DNA of 20,802 bases from positions 1 to 20,802 of the forward strand of contig DATIXI010000034.1 of NCBI GenBank assembly GCA_035518635.1, given 5' to 3'. The stretch is from AC-32 sp035518635 (GTDB lineage Bacteria > Actinomycetota > Thermoleophilia > Gaiellales > Gaiellaceae). The notes under the pieces are model-generated. The model was given only the letters and a program-made list of their open reading frames with translations, was not told where the DNA came from and did no database searches. The position numbers were made by a program, and so were the translations under genes. Of this stretch, positions 7,130 through 14,617 are shown piece by piece (the first letter of the stretch is position 1; every line of letters starts with the position of its first letter).

Positions 7130-8278
7130 GTGGCGGAGAAGCGCTACCTGATGACCCCGGGGCCGACGCCCGCGCCGCCCGAGGTGCTCGCCGCGATCGG
7201 CCAGCCGGTCATCCACCACCGCGGGCCCGACTTCAAGAAGCTCTACCGCGAGTGCCTCGACCGGTTGCGCGAAGTCTTCCGCACCCAGTCGGAGGTGCTG
7301 CTCTTCGGCGCCTCCGGGACCGGCGCGATGGAGTCGGCTGTCGCGAACCTGTGCTCTCCGGGCGAGCGGGTGCTGGTCGTGTCGGCCGGCTACTTCGGCG
7401 AGCGCTGGGCCGCGATCGCGGGCGCCTACCACGCAGAGGTCGACCACCTGCGCTACGCCTGGGGCGAGATCCCCTCGGCCGACGACGTGGCCGCCCGGCT
7501 GGAGGAGCGGGAGGCGACGGCCGTGTTCCTCACGCACTCGGAGACGTCCACGGGAGTCGTCTCGGACCTGCAGTCGAACGCGGCGGTCGCACGCGACCAC
7601 GGAGCGCTGAGCGTCGTCGACGCGATCTCGAGCCTGGGCGCGGTGCCGCTCGAGACCGACGCCTGGGGGATCGACGTCGTCGCCTCGGGAGCGCAGAAGG
7701 CGCTGATGACGCCGCCCGGGCTCGCCCTGGTTACGGCCTCGCCGGCCGCCTGGGACAAGGTCGGCACGGCCGCCTCGCCGCGGTACTACTGGGACTGGGC
7801 GCGCACGAGCAAGGGCCAGGGGACGCTCGACGCGCCGGTCACGCTCCCGGTCTCGCTCGTCGCGGGCCTGAACGTCGCGCTCGGGATGCTCCTCGCCGAG
7901 GGGCTCGAGGGCGCCTTCGACCGCCACATCCGGCTCGGCCGCGCCTGCCGCGAGGGGCTGAAGGCGATGGGGCTCGAGCTGTTCTCGCCCGACGACGACA
8001 GCTCGGCCGTCGTCACCGCCGCGCGCGCGCCCGACGGGATCGACTCGGACGAGCTCGTGCTCCTGCTCCGCGACCGCCACGGGGTCACGCTCGCGCCGGG
8101 TCAGGGCGAGCTGAAGGGAAAGATCTTCCGCATCGGCCACATCGGCTACTACGACGTGTTCGACATCACGACCGCCCTCGCGGCCGTCGAGCTGGGGCTG
8201 GTCGAGCTGGGCGCCGAGGTCGAGCGCGGCGTCGCCGTCAGCCGCGCGCTCGAGGCCTTCGAGCAGACGCCGGTATGA
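7130..8278 (+). CDS. Class V PLP aminotransferase, likely serine-pathway
   Basis: The 382-residue product is a fold-type I class V aminotransferase of the serine-pyruvate/alanine-glyoxylate group. It starts with YLMTPGPTPAPPEV, has the PLP phosphate loop GASGTGAMESAV (60-71), HSETSTG (136-142), the pyridine-nitrogen Asp164 in VVDAISSLG, and the Schiff-base Lys190 in SGAQKALMTPPG. The gene lies 4 bases before serA, so the likely role is phosphohydroxypyruvate to phosphoserine transamination (SerC function). Serine-glyoxylate or alanine-glyoxylate transamination are alternatives with the same signature. I chose GTG 7130 because the family's conserved start begins within a few residues of it; extension upstream would run into the acylase gene. 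No serB is visible nearby. Confidence 0.9.
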   Translation: MAEKRYLMTPGPTPAPPEVLAAIGQPVIHHRGPDFKKLYRECLDRLREVFRTQSEVLLFGASGTGAMESAVANLCSPGERVLVVSAGYFGERWAAIAGAYHAEVDHLRYAWGEIPSADDVAARLEEREATAVFLTHSETSTGVVSDLQSNAAVARDHGALSVVDAISSLGAVPLETDAWGIDVVASGAQKALMTPPGLALVTASPAAWDKVGTAASPRYYWDWARTSKGQGTLDAPVTLPVSLVAGLNVALGMLLAEGLEGAFDRHIRLGRACREGLKAMGLELFSPDDDSSAVVTAARAPDGIDSDELVLLLRDRHGVTLAPGQGELKGKIFRIGHIGYYDVFDITTALAAVELGLVELGAEVERGVAVSRALEAFEQTPV

Positions 8279-8282
8279 GCCC

Positions 8283-9860
8283 GTGAGCCGCGCGCGGGTC
8301 CTCGTCCGGGAGCCGATCGCCGAGGCCGGGCTCGAGCTGCTGCGCGACCGCTTCGACGTCGACGTGGACGCGAACGGCGATCTGGCCGCGCGTATCGGCG
8401 ACTACGACGCGATCGTGATCCGCTCGGCCACGAAGCTGACCGGAGACCTGATCGAGCGCGCGGACCGCCTGAAGGTGATCGGCCGCGCAGGAGTGGGGGT
8501 GGACAACGTCGACGTCGAGGCGGCCACGCGGCGGGGGATCGTCGTCGCGAACGCGCCCGAGTCGACCGTCACCTCGGCGGCGGAGCACACGATCGGGTTG
8601 CTGACCGCGCTCGCGCGCAACATCCCGCAGGCGCACGCCGCGCTGAAGCAGGGGCACTGGGAGCGCTCGGTGTGGGGCGGGATCGAGCTCGAGGGCAAGA
8701 CGCTCGGCGTGCTCGGCTTCGGCCGAATCGGCCAGCAGGTCGCGCGGCGCGCGCTCGGGCTCGGGATGCGCGTCGTCGCGTACGACCCGTTCGTGGTCAA
8801 GGAGCGCTTCCGCGAGCTGGGCGTCGAGCGGGCCGAGAGCGCCGACGACGTGCTCGCCTCCGCGGAGTTCCTGACGCTCCACCTGCCGCTGACCGCCGAG
8901 ACGCAGGGCTTCCTGGGCCGCGAGGAGATCGCGAAGCTCCCGGACGGCGCGCGGGTGATCAACGCCGCGCGCGGCGAGCTCGTGGACGAGGACGCCCTGA
9001 TCGAGGCACTGCGCTCGGGCAAGCTCGCGGCCGCCGCGATCGACGTCTTCTCCGAGGAGCCGTACTCCGGCCCGCTGCTCGAGCTCGACAACGTCGTCGT
9101 CACCCCGCACCTGGCTGCCTCGACCGAGGAGGCGCAGGACCGGGCCGGGGTGATCGTGGCCGAGCAGGTCGCGGCGGCGCTCGAGGGCGCGGTGGTCACG
9201 AACGCGGTCAACATCCCGTCGATCCGCGCCGAGGACCTGGAGCTGCTCGGGCCGTTCATCCCGCTCGCCGCCAAGCTCGGCCGGCTCGCGATGGAGCTCG
9301 CGGACGGCCGCGCCGAGCTGATCACGCTCTCCTACTACGGCGCGCTCGCCGGCTACGACACGCGCCTGCTCACCGTCGCCGCGCTGAACGGCGCCTTCCA
9401 GGGCCGTACCGAGGGGCCGGTCAACTACGTCAACGCGCCGCTCGTCGCGGCCGAGCGCGGGATCGAGGTGCACGAGGAGAGCCGCCGCGCGAGCCGCGAC
9501 TACACCAACCTCGTCCAGGTCGAGGTGCGGGCGAACGGCGAGCGGATCCGTGCGGCTGGCACGACGATCGGCAACGAGAACCGGCAGTGGCTCGTGAGCG
9601 CGCTCGGCTTCGCGCTCGAGACGGAGCTGGCCCCGCTGATGGTGTTCTTCCGCTACGACGACGTGCCTGGCGTGATCGGGCGCGTGGGAACGCTCTTCGG
9701 CGCGGCCGGCGTCAACATCGCGAACATGGCCGTCTCGCGGACGCGCCGCGGCGGCAAAGCGCTGATGGTGCTCTCGGTCGACAGCGAGCCGTCGGCGGAG
9801 CTGGTCGAGACGTTCCGCGAGCAGGGCTTCGATGACGCCCGCGTGATCTCGCTCGCCTGA
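8283..9860 (+). CDS. serA: D-3-phosphoglycerate dehydrogenase (long, ACT-containing form)
   Basis: SerA oxidises 3-phosphoglycerate to 3-phosphohydroxypyruvate with NAD+, the first step of serine synthesis. The 525-residue product is the long type. The substrate domain carries KVIGRAGVGVDNVD (64-77), the NAD domain has GFGRIG (145-150), and the catalytic residues appear as Arg230 in NAARGEL, a Glu in DVFSEEP (254-260) and His276 in VTPHLAAS. An intervening allosteric-substrate-binding-type domain (about 310-445) is followed by a C-terminal ACT domain (about 450-525, VPGVIGRVGTLFG) that in this family binds serine for feedback control. Start GTG 8283 follows the aminotransferase stop by 4 bases; the alpha/beta hydrolase start overlaps the stop by one base. 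Confidence 0.97.
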   Translation: MSRARVLVREPIAEAGLELLRDRFDVDVDANGDLAARIGDYDAIVIRSATKLTGDLIERADRLKVIGRAGVGVDNVDVEAATRRGIVVANAPESTVTSAAEHTIGLLTALARNIPQAHAALKQGHWERSVWGGIELEGKTLGVLGFGRIGQQVARRALGLGMRVVAYDPFVVKERFRELGVERAESADDVLASAEFLTLHLPLTAETQGFLGREEIAKLPDGARVINAARGELVDEDALIEALRSGKLAAAAIDVFSEEPYSGPLLELDNVVVTPHLAASTEEAQDRAGVIVAEQVAAALEGAVVTNAVNIPSIRAEDLELLGPFIPLAAKLGRLAMELADGRAELITLSYYGALAGYDTRLLTVAALNGAFQGRTEGPVNYVNAPLVAAERGIEVHEESRRASRDYTNLVQVEVRANGERIRAAGTTIGNENRQWLVSALGFALETELAPLMVFFRYDDVPGVIGRVGTLFGAAGVNIANMAVSRTRRGGKALMVLSVDSEPSAELVETFREQGFDDARVISLA

Positions 9861-10699
9861 TGCGCCTCCGCGTCCGGGACGTCGAGCTCTACTTCGACAC
9901 GGCCGGGATGGGGCTCGTCCCCGACGGGCCGGAGATGTGCGAGCGCCCGGTGATCGTCTGCCTGCACGGCGGCCCGGGCTTCGACCACAGCACGCTCAAG
10001 AGCTACCTCCTGCCGCTGGCCGAGGAGGCCCAGCTCGTCTTCCTCGACCACCGCGGCCAGGGGCGAAGCGACGAGAGCACGCCCGACAGCTGGAACTTCG
10101 ACAACTGGATCGAGGATCTCCGCGTCTTCTGCGAGACCCTCGGGATCGAGCACCCCGTCCTGCTCGGGCAGTCGTTCGGCGGGATGGTCGCGCTCGGGAC
10201 GGCGATCAGGCACCCCGACCTCCCGGCCAAGCTGATCGTCTCGAGCAGCGCGGCCAAGATCCGGCTCGACCGCGCGCTGCCGATGTTCGAGCGGCTCGGC
10301 GGGACCGAGGCGCGCAACGTGGCCGAGCGGCTCTTCGACGACCCGAACGAGGAGAACTTCGACGCGTTCCTCGCCACGTGCCTGCCCCTCTACAACACGA
10401 CGCGGGCCGACCCGGACATCCTCGCCCGCGTCCTGCTGAAGCCCGAGGTCGGCTTCCATTTCTTCCGGGGCGAGGGCTTCACGTTCGACTGGCTCGGCGA
10501 CCTCCACCGCGTCAGGTGCCCGACGCTGATCCTCGCCGGCGAGCTCGATCCGATCACGCCCGTCGCAGACCACGAGGACCTGGCGGCCGGGATCCCCGGA
10601 TCACGGCTCGAGGTGTTCTCCGACGCGGGCCACGGGGTGTTCCGGGACAAGCCTGCCGAGGCGCTCCAGCTGATCCGGGAGTTCGTCCTCGGGGACTGA
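9860..10699 (+). CDS. Alpha/beta hydrolase, proline iminopeptidase-like
   Basis: The 279-residue product has an alpha/beta hydrolase core. HGGPG (36-40) is the oxyanion motif typical of prolyl aminopeptidases, followed by LDHRGQGRSD (62-71, like the DQRGxGRS of that group). The nucleophile is Ser105 in GQSFGG, the acid probably Asp230 in GELDPITP, and the base His258 in AGHGVF. There is no signal peptide, so it is cytoplasmic. The start ATG shares its A with the serA stop (TGATG), which suggests coupled translation and a place in the serine operon, although no known step of that pathway needs it. Prolyl aminopeptidase or another small-substrate hydrolase is possible. Confidence 0.85.
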   Translation: MRLRVRDVELYFDTAGMGLVPDGPEMCERPVIVCLHGGPGFDHSTLKSYLLPLAEEAQLVFLDHRGQGRSDESTPDSWNFDNWIEDLRVFCETLGIEHPVLLGQSFGGMVALGTAIRHPDLPAKLIVSSSAAKIRLDRALPMFERLGGTEARNVAERLFDDPNEENFDAFLATCLPLYNTTRADPDILARVLLKPEVGFHFFRGEGFTFDWLGDLHRVRCPTLILAGELDPITPVADHEDLAAGIPGSRLEVFSDAGHGVFRDKPAEALQLIREFVLGD

Positions 10700-10708
10700 G
10701 GCCGCAGC

Positions 10709-10714
10709 TACGCT
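10709..10714 (+). promoter_or_regulatory. Possible -10 element of the YbaK/ProX gene
   Basis: TACGCT (TANNNT) ends 6 bases before GTG 10721, exactly where a leaderless transcript would need it. There is no Shine-Dalgarno in the 21-base gap. Confidence 0.5.
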
Positions 10715-10720
10715 TTCGAC

Positions 10721-11212
10721 GTGGCGCAGCGAACCTGGCCCGAGCCCGTCGAGCGCGTGACCGCGTACCTGCGCGAGGCCGGCGCGGAGGTCAGAGTCGA
10801 GGAGTTCACGGATGGGACCCCCACCGCCCAGGCAGCGGCCCGCGCGGTCGGCTGCGAGCTGGGCCAGATCGTCAAGTCGCTCGTCTTCGACTGCGACGGC
10901 CGCCCGGTGCTCGTCATGGTCCCCGGCGACCGCCGCGCCGACTCGGAGAAGATCGCGCGCGCCTCGGGCGCGACGGCTGCGCGGATCGCGGGCGCCGAGG
11001 AGGTCTCGGAGGCGACCGGGTTCGACCCCGGCGCGGTGGCGCCGTTTCCGCTCCCGAAGGTCGATCTGCTCCTGATCGACCGAACGCTGCTCGGCCAACC
11101 GGTGGTCTGGGTCGGAGCCGGCTCCGAGAGCCACATGGCCGCGCTCTCGCCGACCGAGCTGCTACGCCTTTCACGGGCTCGGCCCGTAGACGTCGTCGAG
11201 TCCCACACATAA
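10721..11212 (+). CDS. YbaK/ProX-type aminoacyl-tRNA deacylase
   Basis: The 163-residue product matches the free-standing YbaK/EbsC/ProX editing fold. It has TPTAQAAARAVGCELGQIVKSLVF-type sequence in which Lys52 of IVKSLVF is the conserved lysine of the active pocket, then TGFDPGAVAPF (99-109) and VGAGSESHMAAL (131-142) for the glycine-rich loop. Members hydrolyse misacylated tRNAs in trans, for example Cys-tRNA(Pro) or Ala-tRNA(Pro). Which mischarged tRNA this one clears cannot be read from the sequence. The protein is cytoplasmic and stands alone rather than fused to a synthetase. Its last codons overlap the probable ilvE promoter. Confidence 0.88.
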   Translation: MAQRTWPEPVERVTAYLREAGAEVRVEEFTDGTPTAQAAARAVGCELGQIVKSLVFDCDGRPVLVMVPGDRRADSEKIARASGATAARIAGAEEVSEATGFDPGAVAPFPLPKVDLLLIDRTLLGQPVVWVGAGSESHMAALSPTELLRLSRARPVDVVESHT

Positions 11213-11215
11213 CAT
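11187..11215 (+). promoter_or_regulatory. Probable ilvE promoter
   Basis: TAGACG (11187-11192, 4/6 to TTGACA) and TAACAT (11210-11215, 4/6 to TATAAT) are separated by exactly 17 bases. Transcription would start near 11222, giving an ~28-base leader that contains the strong ribosome binding site of ilvE. The -35 lies inside the end of the deacylase gene, next to a 6-bp hairpin (ACGGGC 11173-11178 / GCCCGT 11182-11187). Confidence 0.5.
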
Positions 11216-11231
11216 TCGGTCCGGGTCAGGT

Positions 11232-11240
11232 AAAGGAGGG
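11232..11240 (+). promoter_or_regulatory. Strong Shine-Dalgarno of ilvE
   Basis: AAAGGAGGG ends 9 bases before ATG 11250 and is the best ribosome binding site in the window. It contrasts with the many genes here that have none. Confidence 0.85.
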
Positions 11241-11249
11241 TTTGCGGCA

Positions 11250-12176
11250 ATGCGCGAGACCGAGAAGATCTGGATGAACGGCGAGTTCGTGGACTGGGCG
11301 GACGCCCGGATCCACGTCGGCACGCACGGCCTCCACTACGGATCCGGAGTCTTCGAAGGCATGCGCGCATACCAGACCCCGAAGGGCACCGCCGTCTTCC
11401 GGCTGACCGACCACCTGAAGCGGTTCGACAACTCGGCGCGCCTGCTGCAGATGAACCTCGGCTACTCGATCGACGAGCTGCGCGCGGTCTGCCACGAGCT
11501 GATCGCGATCAACGGGCTCCCGGAGTGCTACCTCCGGCCGATCGCGTTCGTCGGCTACGGCGAGCTGGGCGTCTCCGCCGTGGGGAACCCGGTCGACGTG
11601 GTGATCATGAGCTGGCCATGGGGTGCGTACCTCGGCGAGGAGAGCCTGAGGCAGGGGATCCGCGCGAAGATCTCGAGCTGGGAGCGCATCGGCCCCAACG
11701 TGATCCCGCACACGGCCAAGGCGACGGGCATCTACCTCAACTCGATGCTGGCGACGATGGAGGTCCGGCGCGGCGGCTACGACGAGGCGATCCTGCTCAC
11801 CTCCGAAGGCTACATCGCCGACGGGCCGGGCGAGAACGTGTTCCTCGTCAAGGACGGCCGCATCTACACACCCGATCTCTCGACCTCGATCCTGCCCGGG
11901 ATCACGCGCGACACGATCATCCAGATCGCGCAGGATCTCGGCCACACCGTCATCGAGAAGTCGCTGATCCGCTCCGACCTCTACCTCGCAGACGAGGCCT
12001 TCATGTGCGGCACCGCCGCCGAGGTGACGCCGCTCCGGTCGGTCGACGACTCCGAGATCGGGGTCGGGCCGGTCACGCTCAAGATCCAGGAGGCCTACCT
12101 GGACACGGTGTGTGGCCGCAGCGAGCGCTGGGCCCAGTGGCTGGACTACGCCACTCCTGCGCCTGCTGAGGCTTGA
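11250..12176 (+). CDS. ilvE: Branched-chain amino acid aminotransferase
   Basis: The 308-residue product is a class IV (fold-type IV) aminotransferase. It begins IWMNGEFVDWADARIHV, then HGLHYGSGVFEGMRAY (26-41), the substrate and PLP-gate segment typical of IlvE. Arg96 in YLRPIAF and the Schiff-base Lys157 in HTAKATGIYLNSMLA follow, then Glu195 in GPGENVFLVKDG, which contacts the PLP nitrogen. LPGITRDTI (about 215-223) and AFMCGTAAEVTPL complete the signature. It interconverts leucine, isoleucine and valine with their 2-oxo acids using 2-oxoglutarate/glutamate. It has its own promoter and ribosome binding site, and its stop codon overlaps the start of the following aminotransferase (TTGA). 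Confidence 0.96.
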   Translation: MRETEKIWMNGEFVDWADARIHVGTHGLHYGSGVFEGMRAYQTPKGTAVFRLTDHLKRFDNSARLLQMNLGYSIDELRAVCHELIAINGLPECYLRPIAFVGYGELGVSAVGNPVDVVIMSWPWGAYLGEESLRQGIRAKISSWERIGPNVIPHTAKATGIYLNSMLATMEVRRGGYDEAILLTSEGYIADGPGENVFLVKDGRIYTPDLSTSILPGITRDTIIQIAQDLGHTVIEKSLIRSDLYLADEAFMCGTAAEVTPLRSVDDSEIGVGPVTLKIQEAYLDTVCGRSERWAQWLDYATPAPAEA

Positions 12177-13306
12177 GCACCGGAGTTCGCGAGATACCGC
12201 TCGCCCGTCCGCTCCTGGACGAGCGGGAGGAGGAGCTCGTGCTCGAGGTGTTGCGCTCGGGACGGCTCTCGCTCGGCCCGACGATCGACCGCTTCGAGGA
12301 GCTGGTCGCCGCGCGCGTCGGCGTGCCCTACGCGGTCGCCCTCTCGAGCGCGACCGCCGGCCTGCACCTCCTCGCGCGGAGCGCCGGGCTCGGCCCGGGT
12401 GACGAGGCGATCACCTCGCCGGTCTCGTTCGTGTCCTCGGCCAACTGTTTCATCTTCGAGGGCGCGACGCCGGTCTTCGCCGACGTCGACCCGCGCACGC
12501 TGAACCTCGACCCCGCCGCCGTCGAGGCAGCGGTCACCGAGCGGACGAAGGCGGTCGTGGCGGTCGACATGTTCGGGTATCCGTGCGAGCTCAACGAGCT
12601 CAGGGCGATCTGCGAGCGGCACGGCCTCACGCTGATCGAGGACGCGGCCGAGGCTCTCGGTGCTGAGTACAAGGGCCGGCCGGTAGGCGCCCACGGCGTC
12701 CCGGCCGCGTTCGGCTTCTACCCGAACAAGCAGCTCGCGACCGGAGAGGGCGGGGTCGTCGTCACCGAGTCCGAGGAGGAGTGGAAGCTCCTGCGCAGCC
12801 TCCGCAACCAGGGGCGCGAGTATTCGGGCGGCGGGTGGTTCCACCACGTCCGCGTCGGCTTCAACTACCGCTGGACCGACGTTCAGGCCGCGATCGGGAT
12901 CGGCCAGCTCGAGAAGCTCGACCGCCTGCTCGCGCTGCGGGCAGAGGCGGCGGAGCGCTACAACCGCCTGCTCGCGAGCGTCGAGGGGGTCGAGCTGCTC
13001 TGCGCCGACGACGCCGACCATCGCCGCTCGTGGTTCGTCTACGTCGTGGCGGTCCCGCGCGGGACAGATCGCGACGTCGTGATGGCCGAGCTGCGATCAG
13101 GTGGGATCCAGACCGCGGAGTACGTGCCGTGCGTCCACCTCCAGCCGTACATGCGCGAGACGTACGGCTTCGCCGAGGGCACCTGCCCGGTCGCCGAGGA
13201 GATCGCGAGCCGCACGCTCGCTCTCCCGTTCTATCCGCAGCTCGAGGAGGAGGACCAGGAGCGCGTCGTCGACGCCCTCCGCGCCGCGCTCACGACGGGC
13301 CGGTGA
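12173..13306 (+). CDS. DegT/DnrJ/EryC1/StrS-family PLP aminotransferase
   Basis: The 377-residue product is a full-length sugar-aminotransferase-type enzyme: IPLARPLLDERE.. at the N-terminus, SSATAGLHLL (58-67), IEDAAEALGA (155-164) with Asp157 for the PLP nitrogen, and the Schiff-base Lys186 in GFYPNKQLATGEGG. VGFNYRWTDVQAAIG is the family's conserved NYR segment. Members usually transfer an amino group from glutamate to a nucleotide-linked keto-sugar for cell-surface glycans or antibiotics. No other sugar-nucleotide or glycosyltransferase gene is nearby, so the substrate is unknown. The start is the TTG at 12173 that overlaps the ilvE stop by 4 bases; no better start lies close downstream. 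The last 17 bases overlap the 3' end of the opposing esterase gene. Confidence 0.9.
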   Translation: MSTGVREIPLARPLLDEREEELVLEVLRSGRLSLGPTIDRFEELVAARVGVPYAVALSSATAGLHLLARSAGLGPGDEAITSPVSFVSSANCFIFEGATPVFADVDPRTLNLDPAAVEAAVTERTKAVVAVDMFGYPCELNELRAICERHGLTLIEDAAEALGAEYKGRPVGAHGVPAAFGFYPNKQLATGEGGVVVTESEEEWKLLRSLRNQGREYSGGGWFHHVRVGFNYRWTDVQAAIGIGQLEKLDRLLALRAEAAERYNRLLASVEGVELLCADDADHRRSWFVYVVAVPRGTDRDVVMAELRSGGIQTAEYVPCVHLQPYMRETYGFAEGTCPVAEEIASRTLALPFYPQLEEEDQERVVDALRAALTTGR

Positions 13307-14222
13307 GCGCGCCCGGGATCGGCTGGTCGGTGATCCTGAGCTTGTTTCCGAGCCAGGCGAGCTGGTCGAGGTAGGCGTTCGCGTTCAGCGGGTGGTCGGC
13401 GGGGTACCAGCGGACCGTCGCGCCCTTGGGCGCGGCGTGGTCGAACGCCAGGAGCGCCGACCGCGGCACGGACTGGTCCACGGTCCCGTCCTGGAGTAAC
13501 AGCGTCGAGCCCTTCGCGTTCTGGAGGTAGTGCAGCGGGTCGACGATCGAGAGGTAGTGGCGGACCGTCCCGCGGATCTGCTTCGGCGCCAGGCTCACGT
13601 ACGTCTTGACGGGAACGGCCCCGCCTGACATCAGGACGAGCGTGCGGAGCCGGGGCTCGACGCCCGCGAGGATCCCGCCGGTGCGCGCTCCGGCGCTCCA
13701 GCCCACGAAGCCGATCCGGTTCGGGTCGACGTCCTTGCGGCTACGGAGGAGGTCGATCCCGCGCCGCACCGCGATCACGTCGCGCTTCTCGAGGTCGACG
13801 TCGTGCTTCAGCTCGGCCGTAGCCGATCCCCGCGCGGCCGGCGCGGTCGCCGACGGAGCGGTGATGGCGAGGCCGATCGCCCCGCGGCCCGCCATCCAGG
13901 TCGCCGGCAGGAGGAGCGTGTTGCGGTCGCCGCCGGAGCCGTGCAGGTAGATGACCGCCGCGCGCTTCTTGTTGTCGCTCGCGGCGGGCGGCAGCAGCAG
14001 GTAGGCGGGCACGCGGTCCTTTCCGGACTGGTACGAGACGTTGCGGATCACGATCGGGTAGTTCTTGTTCGCCCGCCCTGTGTCGTGAAAGCCGAGGGGC
14101 TGGGAGGCGTCGTACCCGTACGGCCCCTGGGACTCCGACTGCCCGCCCGAGCCGCCGCAGCCGGCGGCGACGGCGACGAGAGCCGCCAAGCCGAGCGCCG
14201 TCAGGCTTCGCAGGATCCTCAT
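13290..14222 (-). CDS. Lipoprotein alpha/beta hydrolase (dienelactone hydrolase-like)
   Basis: The 310-residue product has a lipoprotein signal: MRILRSLTALGLAALVAVAAGC with lipobox VAAGC and Cys22, followed by a Gly/Ser-rich linker. The rest is an alpha/beta hydrolase of the dienelactone hydrolase/acetyl-xylan esterase type: YLHGSGGDR (92-100, oxyanion loop), GWSAGA (174-179) with nucleophile Ser176, Asp249 (in GTVDQSVP) as likely acid and His277 in ADHPLN as base. It would sit outside the membrane, anchored by lipid. Substrate unknown; an ester or peptide-like bond is likely. The gene is divergent from the RemA-like gene across 41 bases and converges on the DegT-type gene with a 17-base overlap of coding ends. 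Confidence 0.85.
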   Translation of the reverse strand: MRILRSLTALGLAALVAVAAGCGGSGGQSESQGPYGYDASQPLGFHDTGRANKNYPIVIRNVSYQSGKDRVPAYLLLPPAASDNKKRAAVIYLHGSGGDRNTLLLPATWMAGRGAIGLAITAPSATAPAARGSATAELKHDVDLEKRDVIAVRRGIDLLRSRKDVDPNRIGFVGWSAGARTGGILAGVEPRLRTLVLMSGGAVPVKTYVSLAPKQIRGTVRHYLSIVDPLHYLQNAKGSTLLLQDGTVDQSVPRSALLAFDHAAPKGATVRWYPADHPLNANAYLDQLAWLGNKLRITDQPIPGALTGPS

Positions 14223-14231
14223 CGCCGGTAC

Positions 14232-14257
14232 AGCCTACGTGCCGCTAGCTTCATAAT
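14232..14257. promoter_or_regulatory. Divergent promoter region: esterase and RemA-like gene
   Basis: In the 41-base gap, the minus strand carries TAGGCT (plus-strand 14232-14237) ending 9 bases before the esterase ATG at 14222. The plus strand carries CATAAT (14252-14257) ending 6 bases before GTG 14264. Neither gene has a Shine-Dalgarno. The two -10-like hexamers are 14 bases apart, so each promoter's upstream part would lie over or beyond the other's. Confidence 0.45.
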
Positions 14258-14263
14258 CGGGGC

Positions 14264-14617
14264 GTGGACGGGCAGCGGATGATCTTCCTCGGGTTCGGCA
14301 AGTACGCACGCGCGGACAAGATCTATGCGATCGAGCCGATCCGCGACGACCGCCGGGGCCACGGCCGGCGGACGTTCGTGTGGGTCGAGGGCGTCGCGGA
14401 GCCGATCGTCGCCTCGCGCACCGAGCGCACGATCCTCGCCGACATGGGCCAGGACGCCGCGCTCGGCAAGCCGCTGCTGGACGACGCGCTCGACCTGGCG
14501 CAGCGCCTGGCTGAGCAGTCCGAGAGCGGCAAGGTCGACCTCGCCGACCTGGGCCGCCGCGCCCGGCGCCTGCTCGAGGCGACCTCGAGCCCAGCCGAAG
14601 CCGACAAGCTCTTCTAG
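14264..14617 (+). CDS. RemA-like (DUF370-type) small regulatory protein, tentative
   Basis: The 117-residue product begins MDGQRMIFLGFGKYARADKI, and residues 7-60 resemble Bacillus RemA as I remember it: (I/L)GFG near the start, an A-(N/D)-(R/K)-I-(I/Y)-(S/A)-I strand, GRRT, and a final (S/A)-x-x-x-x-T strand. Compared with RemA the middle between DD and GRRT is shorter by about 15 residues. A C-terminal extension of ~55 residues is helix-like and charged, with no RemA counterpart. RemA is a DNA-binding activator of biofilm genes in Bacillus; that role is not transferable on this evidence. GTG 14264 is the start, preceded by a -10-like CATAAT. The MFS gene starts on the next base after the stop. 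Confidence 0.55.
   Translation: MDGQRMIFLGFGKYARADKIYAIEPIRDDRRGHGRRTFVWVEGVAEPIVASRTERTILADMGQDAALGKPLLDDALDLAQRLAEQSESGKVDLADLGRRARRLLEATSSPAEADKLF

Noticed and set aside
11173..11187. Hairpin ACGGGC-TCG-GCCCGT at the end of the deacylase gene as a terminator
   Set aside because: The stem lies inside the coding sequence and no T-tract follows. It may matter only through overlap with the ilvE -35.
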